In this document: piece after piece, positions 8,036-16,959 of the stretch
How the letters are laid out: every line of letters begins with the position of its first letter
Position numbering within the stretch: position 1 is the stretch's first letter
NCBI RefSeq assembly: GCF_000212735.1
Contig: NC_015510.1
Coordinates: forward strand, 3,002,315-3,066,314
Reading direction: 5' to 3'
DNA length: 64,000 nucleotides
Source: Haliscomenobacter hydrossis DSM 1100
GTDB taxonomy: Bacteria; Bacteroidota; Bacteroidia; Chitinophagales; Saprospiraceae
Translations under genes and position numbers: made by a program
Notes under the pieces: model-generated
What the model was told of the DNA's origin: nothing
Database searches by the model: none
What the model saw: the letters and a program-made list of their open reading frames with translations, nothing else

Positions 8036-9907
8036 ATGAACCAACTACTTCCCGTATTTGTCATCATCCCCTTCTTGGGTTTTTTGGTCAGTCTTCTGGT
8101 TCCGGCGAAGAAAGAAAATACCATTGCCTGGACGGTGTTCCTGACCATGGGTTTGCATACTTTTCTGGTATTCGCCTTTACGGTTTTTTGGTTATTGAAC
8201 CAGCGTGAAACCCAGCATACCCAGGGAATACCCCTGTTTACTACGGAACACTACACTTTCAATTTCATCCTGATGTTTGACAAGGTCACGGCGGCTTATT
8301 TGCTTACCGGGGCTTACCTCATCCTATTGGTCACCATTTACAGCAGCTATTATTTACACCGCGAGCAAGGCTATAAACGTTATTTCAACACCATCCTGTT
8401 TTTTTACATTGGGTACAACATTGCCATTCTTTCCGACAATTTTGAGACCCTGTTCATGGGTTGGGAAATTTTGGGGATAGCCTCTTTTTTATTGATTGCC
8501 TTTTATCGCAACCGTTATTTACCGGTGAAAAATGCGGTGAAAATTTTCTCTATCTACCGCATTGGTGACGTCGGTTTACTCCTGGCACTGTGGATGAGTC
8601 ATCATCTTTGGCACGAGAGCATTACCTTTCAAAAATTACAAAATGCCGAACTGGTGAGTACCCAGTTGCAATCGCACAGTTTGATCGGGGTGTTCATCTC
8701 CCTGATGATTTTGATGTCGGCGGCGGCTAAATCGGCGCAGTTGCCATTTTCCTCCTGGTTGCCCCGGGCGATGGAGGGGCCAACACCTTCCAGTGCCATT
8801 TTTTATGGCTCCTTGTCGGTTCACCTGGGGGTATTTCTGCTTTTGCGCACTTTCCCTTTTTGGGAACATCAATTTTCGGTACGGGTATTCATCGCGGTAT
8901 TGGGCCTGACTACCACCATCCTGGCAATCGGGATTGCCCGGGTACAATCATCGGTAAAAAGCCAGCTGGCTTATGCCTCGATTGCCCAAATTGGTTTGAT
9001 TTTTATCGAAGTAGCGGCAGGTTGGCATATTTTGGCGCTGATCCACTTTGCGGGGAATGCGTTTTTGCGCACCTATCAACTCCTGGTTTCGCCCTCCGTG
9101 GTGAGCTATTTGATCAAGGAGCAGTTTTACAAATTTATACCACGCCAAAAATCATTTGAAGGAAAATTCCTGTCCGAAAAAATGCAGTACACCCTTTATG
9201 TCTTGTGCCTCAAAGAATGGAATTTAGACGCCTTGATGTATCAATATCTTTGGAACCCACTCAAGGCGCTGGGAAAAAAACTGGATTTCATCACCTTGTC
9301 CTCCTTGTGGTGGTTCATTTTGCCCACCTACCTCACGGGTTTGTATTTCCGACAATTTGCCGAGGAAAAAATCAGCGCATCGGCTCATGCCTTTTTGCCC
9401 GCGGTTTTTGGGCTCATTGCGCTTATCCTCGTGCTCAAAGCATTTTCTGAACGCCAACACGCCCGACTCAGTTGGGTGTTGGTCATCCTGAATCACTTTT
9501 GGGTGGCACTTGCGGTATCGTACAACGAACATTTCGATTTTTTTCAAGTCTACATTTACTTGAGTGGCGTACTCGTTGCCGGCATTGGCGGATTCTGGGT
9601 ACTCAATTGGCTTAAAAAAACGGAAATTGTCTCTTTGCACCGTTTTCACGGGCATGTGTACGAGCACCCCACCGCTGCCCTGTTGTTCATCATCTGTTGT
9701 TTGGCGCTTTCCGGTTTCCCGATTTCACCCACCTTCATTGGCGAGGACCTGATTTTTAGCCACATCCGTGAAGATCAGATCTTGCTGGCTTCTTTTGTAG
9801 CCTTGAGCTTTATTTTGAATGGACTGGCCATCATGCGCATTTATGCCCGGGTATTTTTGGGTCCACACATCAAGAATTACCACTCGATTGCGTATCGGTC
9901 GTCTTGA
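8036..9907 (+). CDS. dabB: DabB-type proton-conducting membrane subunit (NuoL/MrpA-like)
   Basis: A 623-residue integral membrane protein with about 14 hydrophobic segments. The proton-conducting core has the NuoL/Mrp hallmarks: FMGWEILGIASFLLIAFY (about residues 140-160, acidic E in helix 5) and KSAQLPFSSWLPRAMEGPTPSSAIFYGSLSVHLGVFLL (about 235-275). It should dock to DabA and drive bicarbonate formation with the proton gradient. The order dabA-dabB is the reverse of the first described operon. The frame ends at TGA 9905-9907, but stays open for 36 more codons to TAA 10016-10018 and encodes a further hydrophobic helix, so this stop may truncate the protein. Confidence 0.88.
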   Translation: MNQLLPVFVIIPFLGFLVSLLVPAKKENTIAWTVFLTMGLHTFLVFAFTVFWLLNQRETQHTQGIPLFTTEHYTFNFILMFDKVTAAYLLTGAYLILLVTIYSSYYLHREQGYKRYFNTILFFYIGYNIAILSDNFETLFMGWEILGIASFLLIAFYRNRYLPVKNAVKIFSIYRIGDVGLLLALWMSHHLWHESITFQKLQNAELVSTQLQSHSLIGVFISLMILMSAAAKSAQLPFSSWLPRAMEGPTPSSAIFYGSLSVHLGVFLLLRTFPFWEHQFSVRVFIAVLGLTTTILAIGIARVQSSVKSQLAYASIAQIGLIFIEVAAGWHILALIHFAGNAFLRTYQLLVSPSVVSYLIKEQFYKFIPRQKSFEGKFLSEKMQYTLYVLCLKEWNLDALMYQYLWNPLKALGKKLDFITLSSLWWFILPTYLTGLYFRQFAEEKISASAHAFLPAVFGLIALILVLKAFSERQHARLSWVLVILNHFWVALAVSYNEHFDFFQVYIYLSGVLVAGIGGFWVLNWLKKTEIVSLHRFHGHVYEHPTAALLFIICCLALSGFPISPTFIGEDLIFSHIREDQILLASFVALSFILNGLAIMRIYARVFLGPHIKNYHSIAYRSS

Positions 9908-10018
9908 TTTCTGGTTATTATTGCTTCCAAATCAGCAAAACCATGCACAAACGGCATATTAATGGGCGCAGCTGTGGCGGTTTTTGGCTTTTTTGCCTGG
10001 GCGGATGGTACAGTCTAA
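9908..10018 (+). other. in-frame coding-like extension after the dabB stop
   Basis: Thirty-six sense codons in the dabB frame follow the TGA: FLVIIASKSAKPCTNGI, then LMGAAVAVFGFFAWADGTV, then TAA. The second part is a plausible membrane helix. This may be the former (or read-through) C-terminus of DabB. It overlaps the 3' end of the convergent MFS gene by 4 bp. Confidence 0.4.
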
Positions 10019-11250
10019 TGAACCTGCTCCGCTATCGCCAACTCGGGTTTTTCCAAATGCCGGAAATTCCGATACCCCAGGTACACACAAAACAGCAGCG
10101 TAACAATACTCATGTACCCCACCCAATCGTAGTGGACCAATTTACCCGTTTGGGGATCTTTGCTCACGATAAAACCGGCCACTAAAGCCGCCAAGCCGCT
10201 GCCCAATTGTTGCAAACTGCTGTTGAAACTCTGAAAGCTGCCCCGGTGCTCTGGACTCACAACGCTGGTAATCATCGCACTGGAGGTTACTCCGCGTCCA
10301 GTGGCCGCCGAAAACCAGAACCCAAATAGGATCAAGACCGGGATATACGCCTGCAAGGGAGGCAAGTTGGTGATGATAAAAACCATGGGCAAAGCCGAAA
10401 AAGTACAAATCATAAACAGCGTCACCTTACCATATACATCCGATAAGCGCCCCAGAATGTTGGAAGCGAAAAAGGCCGCCACACCACCTACCAAATAAAT
10501 CAGCGGGGTGAAATTTTTGGAAAAACCGACGTTGAATTCCATGTAGGGATTGATGAAGGGGATGATCGAAAAATGCCCAAACATGATCAATCCACTGAAC
10601 AACAAAGCCGTGTATTGCCGGGGATCGGCAAACACATTGGTGATGACACTCCACTTGCTTTGAACTGGTGCATCTTCGGCCTGCAAATGCCCGGTCATGG
10701 CTGGAAGGTAGCGTATAATTAAGGGGATCAAAGCAATGCCCAAAAAGCCGACCAGCAAAAATGGCGCATGCCAGGAGATTAAATTCGCCAGGTACAAGGC
10801 AAAAGGCACCCCAAAAGTAGAGGCCAAAGCAAAGGCCGACATAATGGCCCCCATCGCCGCACCCCGACGCTCATACGGAAAACTATCGGCCACAATGGAC
10901 AAGACCTGTGCCCCGATCAAGCCCCCAAACAAACCCGCAAAGGTACGCGCCAAAAAGAGGGTGATAAAAGTAGGCGCAAGCCCACAACCGATGGTGCCGA
11001 TCAAAAAACCGACGTAGGCAAAAAGCAACACTTTTTTGCGGTCGAAACGATCCACAAAAAACGCCGCCCCAAAACCGGATACCGCCGCACTGATGGTGTA
11101 GGCAGAAACCAACACTGAAAATTGTTGCGGGGACAAATCGAAATATGGCATGAGGTAGTTGCCCAATGGCATCATGATCATAAAATCGAGAATGTGGGTA
11201 AAATTTAAGGCAGCTAAGAGGATCAGGATGATTCTTTCTTTCCAACTCAT
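10015..11250 (-). CDS. MFS transporter
   Basis: A 411-residue, twelve-helix major facilitator protein. The loop between helices 2 and 3 carries the family signature (FFVDRFDRKKVLLF, the G-x-x-x-D-R-x-G-R-K/R type motif). Helix 4 (ARTFAGLFGGLIGAQVLSIVADSFPYERRGAAMG) resembles the AraJ/drug-proton antiporter group. ATG 11250 (MSWKERIILILLAALNF) is preferred to the upstream in-frame GTG at 11292, because the alignment-like core begins there. The substrate is unknown. It converges on dabB with a 4-bp overlap of the extended frame. Confidence 0.88.
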   Translation of the reverse strand: MSWKERIILILLAALNFTHILDFMIMMPLGNYLMPYFDLSPQQFSVLVSAYTISAAVSGFGAAFFVDRFDRKKVLLFAYVGFLIGTIGCGLAPTFITLFLARTFAGLFGGLIGAQVLSIVADSFPYERRGAAMGAIMSAFALASTFGVPFALYLANLISWHAPFLLVGFLGIALIPLIIRYLPAMTGHLQAEDAPVQSKWSVITNVFADPRQYTALLFSGLIMFGHFSIIPFINPYMEFNVGFSKNFTPLIYLVGGVAAFFASNILGRLSDVYGKVTLFMICTFSALPMVFIITNLPPLQAYIPVLILFGFWFSAATGRGVTSSAMITSVVSPEHRGSFQSFNSSLQQLGSGLAALVAGFIVSKDPQTGKLVHYDWVGYMSIVTLLFCVYLGYRNFRHLEKPELAIAEQVH

Positions 11251-11390
11251 GGTCGTGGGTAATGTTCGGGTAAATAACAAGCATAGGAACACGTAAAAAC
11301 TGCTTTGGGTTTCATCCTGACCGGAGTCTTTTATGTATCCTCTATTTTCTTACACTTTTTTTTCAAAAAGTCAAATATTTTTTATCCGAG

Positions 11391-11444
11391 TGTGGAAAAA
11401 ATGTTAGTCTTTTCCACAATTTTGTTTTGGTTTAATGTGGAAAA
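11391..11444. promoter_or_regulatory. three DnaA-box-like sites upstream of nrdJ
   Basis: TTTTCCACA, which fits the relaxed DnaA box TTWTNCACA, occurs at 11410-11418 on the plus strand and at 11391-11399 and 11436-11444 on the minus strand. All three lie within 54 bp, 37 bp before the reductase start. DnaA control of nrd genes is known in E. coli; its role here is inference. Confidence 0.45.
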
Positions 11445-11481
11445 AGGGGGAAATTGGACTCCTGATTAAACCAAAAGTTTT

Positions 11482-14079
11482 ATGATAGCCAGAGACCAAG
11501 AAAACACCGCACAACTTCAAACCTATTCTTTTGAGGAGGCAGTTGCGGCAACCACCGTGTATTTTAACGGCGACAACCTTGCCGCCAACGTTTGGGTAAA
11601 CAAATATGCCTTAAAGGATTCCTTTGGCAATATCTACGAAAAGACCCCGGATGACATGCACCGCCGCATTGCCAAAGAGATTGCGCGGATTGAATCCAAG
11701 TACCCCAACCCCTTGAATGAAGAGGAGGCTTACGAGTTGGTGCGCAACTTCAAATACATTGTTCCACAGGGTAGTCCTATGGCGGGTATTGGCAACAACA
11801 TGCAGGTGTCTTCCCTGTCGAATTGTTTTGTAATTGGCAACTTTGCCGATTCCTACGGGGGCATCATTCGCACCGATGAAGAACAGGTTCAGCTCATGAA
11901 ACGCCGCGGTGGCGTAGGACACGACCTGTCTCACATCCGCCCCAAAGGTAGCCCGGTGATGAATTCCGCCCTGAGTTCTACGGGGATCGTACCCTTCATG
12001 GAGCGTTATTCCAACTCTACCCGCGAGGTAGCACAAGATGGTCGCCGGGGCGCATTGATGCTCACCGTATCCAGCAAACACCCCGACGCCGAAGATTTTA
12101 TCGACGCGAAACTGGAGCAAGGCAAAGTAACTGGTGCCAACGTTTCGGTGCGCATCGACGATGATTTTATGCGGGCAGCCATCGGCGGCACGCCTTACCA
12201 GCAGCAGTTCCCCGTTGACGCCAAAAACCCTAAAGTCACCAAAGAGATTGATGCTTCCGCACTCTGGGACAAAATCATTTACAACGCCTGGAAATCTGCC
12301 GAACCAGGGGTACTGTTTTGGGATACCGTCTTGCGAGAGTCGGTGCCAGATTGTTACGCTGACCTGGGTTACCGCACCATCTCGACCAACCCCTGTGGAG
12401 AAATCCCCCTTTCCCCCTACGACAGCTGCCGCCTGTTGGCGCTGAACTTGTACAGCTACGTAGAGCAGCCCTTTACGCCTGAAGCGTTCTTCAATTTTGA
12501 AAAATTCGCCAAACACGCCCAATTGGCCCAACGTTTCATGGACGACATCATCGACATGGAGTTGGAAAAAGTGGACCGCATCATCGAAAAAATCGAAAAA
12601 GATCCTGAAGCCCGCGACCTGAAAGAAGTAGAGTACGAATTGTGGAACAAAGTCCGTACCGCCTGCATCGGAGGTCGCCGCACGGGTGTGGGCATCACCG
12701 CCGAAGGAGATACCCTCGCTGCACTGGGCTTCCGTTACGGCAGCGATGAAGGCATCGAGATGGCGGTGAAAATCCACCAAAGCCTGGCCGTCAATGCATA
12801 CCGTGCCTCGGTAGACATGGCCCGCGACCGTGGTGCTTTCCCCATTTTCGACAGCAAGCGCGAAGAGCAAAATCCGTTCATCCAGCGCCTGGCCTCCGTC
12901 GACCCCACCTTGTATGCCGATATGCAGCGCTATGGCCGCCGCAACATCGCCCTGCTGACCATCGCCCCAACGGGCACCACCAGCTTGATGACCCAAACCA
13001 CCTCGGGTATCGAACCAGTATTTATGGTCAGCTATAAGCGCCGCCGCAAAGTGAACCCCAACGACAAAGAGGTAAAAGTGGCCTTCATCGATGAGGTCGG
13101 CGACCACTGGGAAGAGTACAACGTTTTCCACCACAAATTCCTGGACTGGCTACAGCAAAACGGCTATCAGGTGGACGAGGTGACCAAAATGAACGCCGAG
13201 GAACTGCAACCCATCATTGAAAAATCGCCGTACCACAAAGCGACCGCCAATGACGTAGACTGGGTGCAAAAAGTAAAAATGCAGGGTGCCATCCAGAAAT
13301 GGGTCGATCACTCGATCAGCGTAACGGTCAACGTACCGGAAGATACCTCGGTAGACATGGTCAAGCGCATTTACCAAACGGCCTGGGAAGTGGGTTGCAA
13401 AGGTTGCACCATTTACCGCGATGGCTCGCGCTCCGGAGTTTTGATCTCCAATGAAAAGAAAGACAAAAAAGGCAAAAAGGGTGCCAATGGGCAATCGTCC
13501 AACGGCAATGGCCACGCCAAGTTTGGGGAAAACCACTACCCCGAGCGCCCCGACCGCCTGGATGCCCGCATCGTGCGCTTCCAAAATAACGACAAACCCT
13601 GGATTGCGGTAATCGGCTTGATGGATGGTCGCCCTTACGAGGTGTTCACGGGTGCTGCGATCGATACCTTCAAGTTACCCCCTTACGTAGAAACGGGCTG
13701 GGTCAACAAAGCCAAAGGGGAAGACGGCCGCAACCGCTACGACTTCCAGTTCATGGACCGCGATGGCTACCGCGTGACCATCGAAGGCCTCAGCCGCAGC
13801 TTCAACAAGGAATACTGGAACTATGCCAAACTGATTTCCGGCGTACTGCGCCTGGGCATGCCCCTCCAACAGGTGGTCGACCTCGTCGAAGGCCTCAACG
13901 CCGACGAGGATTACATCAACACCTGGAAAAATGGCGTGGTTCGCGCCCTGAAAACGCTGGTGCCCGATGGGACGAAGGCCGTGAAAGCGGAGTGCCCGTC
14001 TTGCGGGGATGCGCATGGTTTGGTGTATAAAGAAGGGTGTTTGAGTTGTGTGAGTTGTGGATATTCGAAGTGTAATTGA
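11482..14079 (+). CDS. nrdJ: adenosylcobalamin-dependent (class II) ribonucleotide reductase
   Basis: 865 residues. It reduces ribonucleotides to deoxyribonucleotides using a thiyl radical produced from adenosylcobalamin, so it needs neither oxygen nor a second subunit. Visible motifs: the reducing cysteine C115 in SLSNCFVIGN, the radical cysteine and acid in NPCGEIP (C305, E307), and the phosphate-binding PTGTTSLMTQTTSGIEP (about residue 495). A Lys-rich linker (KKDKKGKKG, about residue 660) leads to a C-terminal domain ending in a four-cysteine zinc ribbon (CPSCG and CVSCG), typical of the vitamin B12-dependent TIGR02504-type enzymes. It depends on cobalamin, as does the IcmF mutase at 31-34 kb. 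No cobalamin riboswitch was seen in the 230-bp leader. Confidence 0.95.
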   Translation: MIARDQENTAQLQTYSFEEAVAATTVYFNGDNLAANVWVNKYALKDSFGNIYEKTPDDMHRRIAKEIARIESKYPNPLNEEEAYELVRNFKYIVPQGSPMAGIGNNMQVSSLSNCFVIGNFADSYGGIIRTDEEQVQLMKRRGGVGHDLSHIRPKGSPVMNSALSSTGIVPFMERYSNSTREVAQDGRRGALMLTVSSKHPDAEDFIDAKLEQGKVTGANVSVRIDDDFMRAAIGGTPYQQQFPVDAKNPKVTKEIDASALWDKIIYNAWKSAEPGVLFWDTVLRESVPDCYADLGYRTISTNPCGEIPLSPYDSCRLLALNLYSYVEQPFTPEAFFNFEKFAKHAQLAQRFMDDIIDMELEKVDRIIEKIEKDPEARDLKEVEYELWNKVRTACIGGRRTGVGITAEGDTLAALGFRYGSDEGIEMAVKIHQSLAVNAYRASVDMARDRGAFPIFDSKREEQNPFIQRLASVDPTLYADMQRYGRRNIALLTIAPTGTTSLMTQTTSGIEPVFMVSYKRRRKVNPNDKEVKVAFIDEVGDHWEEYNVFHHKFLDWLQQNGYQVDEVTKMNAEELQPIIEKSPYHKATANDVDWVQKVKMQGAIQKWVDHSISVTVNVPEDTSVDMVKRIYQTAWEVGCKGCTIYRDGSRSGVLISNEKKDKKGKKGANGQSSNGNGHAKFGENHYPERPDRLDARIVRFQNNDKPWIAVIGLMDGRPYEVFTGAAIDTFKLPPYVETGWVNKAKGEDGRNRYDFQFMDRDGYRVTIEGLSRSFNKEYWNYAKLISGVLRLGMPLQQVVDLVEGLNADEDYINTWKNGVVRALKTLVPDGTKAVKAECPSCGDAHGLVYKEGCLSCVSCGYSKCN

Positions 14080-14094
14080 TTGAAATAAAGAATA

Positions 14095-14122
14095 GCCGGG
14101 TTGCCTGAATTGGCGACCCGGC
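14095..14122 (+). terminator. GC hairpin after nrdJ
   Basis: GCCGGGT (14095-14101) pairs with ACCCGGC (14116-14122), 16 bp after the nrdJ stop. No T-run follows, so it may stabilise the 3' end rather than terminate on its own. Confidence 0.45.
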
Positions 14123-14390
14123 GTCATAATATAAGACAGATAAGAAAAAAAGCTATTCCTTTGCATATATTGAAGATTATTCAAGTAACCGGAAAATCAA
14201 TTCAACCGCTACCGCGGTTGCCACACATCCCCTAACCATTCTTGTCCCCGGATGAGCCGGGGCTATTCAGAATTCAACCGCTTTCGCGGTTTGTAGCGAC
14301 CAAACTTGGATAGCATTGACATCATATTTGGTGGAGGGCATGTACGAAAAATAGAGCATAAACCACTCACAATCATCTTCCCTACTAATT

Positions 14391-14756
14391 GCGGAGCGAT
14401 TGAATTTCGAATAGCCCCGGTCGTTTGCAGGGCCGATCAGTTCTCATCATGAGTTAAGTTAAGCCGAAAAATCGCGTAGCGATGATCCATTTTGTAGCGG
14501 CGGGTTTCAACCCGCCGTCAATGACATACCCCCGTCAATGGAGTGCCGTAGGTACGACGAATCAAGGTCAAAATGAGCCGTACCTACGGCACTCCATTGA
14601 AAACCCTAAACCTTTCATCGGCGGGTTGAAACCCGCCGCTATAAAATGGATCATCGCTACGCGACTGGTTTTGTGCTACATGAAAGCTTGTACGATGTTA
14701 TTAGATATGGTTTTTTCGGTTTTTCCTAGAACTGATCGGCTCTGCGGTCGTCCGGG
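14391..14756 (+). repeat. long composite palindromic repeat, copy 1
   Basis: About 366 bp repeated in inverted orientation at 53103-53461 with only scattered differences. It starts GCGGAGCGATTGAATTTCGA. It contains two nested inverted repeats: GTAGCGGCGGGTTTCAACCC near 14496 pairs with its complement near 14621, and an inner TGCCGTAGGTACG pairs with CGTACCTACGGCA. AATCGCGTAGCGATGATCCA also recurs as its complement near 14648. No gene. The rest of the 14123-15165 gap (14190-14300, and 14757 onward) holds further CAACCGC..GCGGTTG modules and nothing else recognised. Confidence 0.85.
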
Positions 14757-15165
14757 GTTTTGGAAGATCCGGGAATGTTTACAGACGCTGGCGCGGTTGA
14801 ACACCCCGTATCCATCTTGCCCTGAATCAAACTTCGGCCCCTCCCCCAAAACCCCAGGCTGGGACAAACGCTCCTGTTTGTCCCAAACCCGCCAGGGCCA
14901 AATGCAACGAGATTAGTATAAAAAAACAGTCAGTTATGATATGCTTACAAGTGCAGAAGTTGGCAGTTTTTCAATCAAACTGCCGCACCTTGTTCAGTAG
15001 ATGCGCAAGGATTCAAAATAGTTGGGTTTCCGTAGACAAAAAAATCAATACAAAAGTTCCTCATAGCCACTCTTGTTCTACACTTTTGCAACTTTAGTCG
15101 AAGCGTATACCACTTTTTGCACATTACTCGTATTTTGCAGTCCGTGCAGGAATGCACTTCAACTT

Positions 15166-15750
15166 ATGCAAGTAGACCGTTTACAAGCACAACAACAACT
15201 GCTCAATCGCCTAAGATCTGACGACAAAGGAGCCTTGCAGGAAATCTTTCAGGACAACTACCAGAAAGTTTGTGGGGCTATTTTTCGCCTGATCAAAGAC
15301 TCGGTAACGGTTGAAGACCTGGCCCAGGAGGTATTTTTTCGCTTTTGGCAAAAACGCCATCAGATTGAAATCACCGCTTCGCTTGACGCCTATTTGCGGC
15401 GGATGGCCGTAAACGAGGGGCTGGCCTATTTGCGCAGCCGGAAATATTTTACCGAAGAAATCGAGCCCCATTCCGCCCAGATCAGCGACGGGGGAACCGC
15501 CGAGGACCGTTTTTTACATACCGAGCTGGAGCAAAACATCCGCAGTGCCATTGATGGCCTCCCCCCCAAATGCCGGATGGTGTTTCAACTGAGTCGCTAC
15601 GAAGAAATGAGCTACCAGGAAATTGCCAATCAAATGGGCATTTCCATCAAAACAGTGGAAAATCAGATGGGCAAAGCACTCAAAATATTGCGGCAGGAAT
15701 TGCATGGGTACTTGCATGTTTTGTTGGCTATTTTACTCTATGGGTGGTAA
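15166..15750 (+). CDS. RNA polymerase ECF sigma factor (FecI-like)
   Basis: 194 residues. Region 2 includes LIKDSVTVEDLAQEVFFRFWQKR, the core-binding and -10 recognition helices. Region 4 is RMVFQLSRYEEMSYQEIANQMGISIKTVENQMGKALKILRQEL, with the HTH at MSYQEIANQMGISIKTV. ATG 15166 gives the family-typical N-terminus; the in-frame upstream codons are not sigma-like. The next gene, 109 bp on, is a FecR-type anti-sigma regulator, followed by an STN-domain protein. This is the standard Bacteroidota surface-signalling order, so the sigma factor probably answers to that pair and transcribes the downstream genes. Confidence 0.92.
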   Translation: MQVDRLQAQQQLLNRLRSDDKGALQEIFQDNYQKVCGAIFRLIKDSVTVEDLAQEVFFRFWQKRHQIEITASLDAYLRRMAVNEGLAYLRSRKYFTEEIEPHSAQISDGGTAEDRFLHTELEQNIRSAIDGLPPKCRMVFQLSRYEEMSYQEIANQMGISIKTVENQMGKALKILRQELHGYLHVLLAILLYGW

Positions 15751-15859
15751 GGTGTTAAGTGGATGTTTAAAAAACCATAAATTTTTCATAAACTTGCAGT
15801 AGGGAATAGGGGTACGCAGATGTTTTTTGCATCCATACCCTGACCATAATTCTGTTTAC

Positions 15860-16921
15860 ATGGAAAGTACTTTACAAGAGGATCTGATTGGCAAATACCT
15901 GTCCGGCGAATTGTCGCCCGGGGAGAAGGGCGAGTTGATGGCCTGGGTAGATGCCAGCTCCGAAAACCGGGAGGTTTTTGAGGAGATGATCCAATTGTGG
16001 AGCATGACTGATGAAGAGCCTGCGTTCAATTTTCCGGTCAAATTACCCAATGCCTGGGCCAGACTGGATCAGCGCATCGATACCAATATCGCCCTCGACC
16101 GGGTCGAGCCACAAAGCAGCCCGGCAAAGCCGATGCCTCAAATTGGCGTACCACCCAAAATACGCAGTTTGAACCGGGCCTGGTCTGCCGCCGCCGCCAT
16201 TGCCGTACTATTGGTTGCCTCCTGGTGGATTTTCCTGCGCGAAAGAACCCCCGATACCTTCGCCATCAGTACCCAAACGAACGAGAGCCGCAGCATCACC
16301 CTCCCCGATGAAAGTAAAGTGGTGCTCAATGAAAACTCGAGCTTGAGCTATTATTATGCTGGCGATACCCGCAAAGTGGTGCTGAGCGGGGAAGCTTTTT
16401 TTGACGTTGCCAAAGATGCCCGCCATCCATTTGTAATCCAGAGTGGGGATGTAGAAACCAAAGTCCTGGGTACCAGTTTCAACATTCGGGCCTATCCCGA
16501 TGAAGGAAAGGTAAAAGTCAGTGTCAAAACCGGACGGGTGGAAGTCAGCAAACGAAAGAAACCCAATCAAGTAACTATCGCTCCACTGGAATTGTTACCC
16601 GGCAATACCGGTGTATACATTGCTCAAACTGAAATCCTTGAAAAAGCCCCGGATGTGGCTACCGAAGATGTGGATGTTTGGCAACAAGGGGTGCTGAACT
16701 TCCAAAATGGAACTACGCTAGCCGAAATCATTCCTGCTGTGGAAAAGTTGTACGACATTAAAATCAAAGCGGAGGCTGACATTTTGAATACCCCCATCAA
16801 TCGGATAAGTTTTTCGCGCGAATTCAGCGTACAGCAAGCAATGGAACTGATCACGGTGCCTTTCAATGGCAAATTTACCTTTGATGGTGAGACTTTTGTG
16901 CTCTCTCGCGGCGACATGTAA
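15860..16921 (+). CDS. FecR family anti-sigma / sigma regulator
   Basis: 353 residues. The N-terminal cytoplasmic part (about 1-100; LIGKYLSGELSPGEKGELMAWV) is the sigma-binding region. One membrane helix follows (AWSAAAAIAVLLVASWWIFL, about 105-125), then a periplasmic FecR domain (TLPDESKVVLNENSSLSYY, GEAFFDVAKDARHPFVIQSG, VLGTSFNIRAY). A DUF4974-like STN-contacting end closes it (FQNGTTLAEIIPAVEKLYDIKI). It relays a signal from an outer-membrane STN protein to the sigma factor encoded just before it. ATG 15860 is chosen because the in-frame ATG at 15827 adds residues without family similarity. Confidence 0.92.
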   Translation: MESTLQEDLIGKYLSGELSPGEKGELMAWVDASSENREVFEEMIQLWSMTDEEPAFNFPVKLPNAWARLDQRIDTNIALDRVEPQSSPAKPMPQIGVPPKIRSLNRAWSAAAAIAVLLVASWWIFLRERTPDTFAISTQTNESRSITLPDESKVVLNENSSLSYYYAGDTRKVVLSGEAFFDVAKDARHPFVIQSGDVETKVLGTSFNIRAYPDEGKVKVSVKTGRVEVSKRKKPNQVTIAPLELLPGNTGVYIAQTEILEKAPDVATEDVDVWQQGVLNFQNGTTLAEIIPAVEKLYDIKIKAEADILNTPINRISFSREFSVQQAMELITVPFNGKFTFDGETFVLSRGDM

Positions 16922-16959
16922 GGAGACCCTATTAGTAGCCCATTACACGAATCTTATCG

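Noticed and set aside
11251..11481. Cobalamin riboswitch ahead of the B12-dependent reductase
   Set aside because: No B12-box or paired elements were recognised in the 230-bp leader.
11611..13134. 507-codon open frame antisense to nrdJ
   Set aside because: No start context, no family motifs, and it mirrors the codon periodicity of the reductase gene on the other strand.
14482..14916. 144-codon frame inside the long repeat at 14.4 kb
   Set aside because: Covers the nested stems and is not kept in the second copy, where indels break it.
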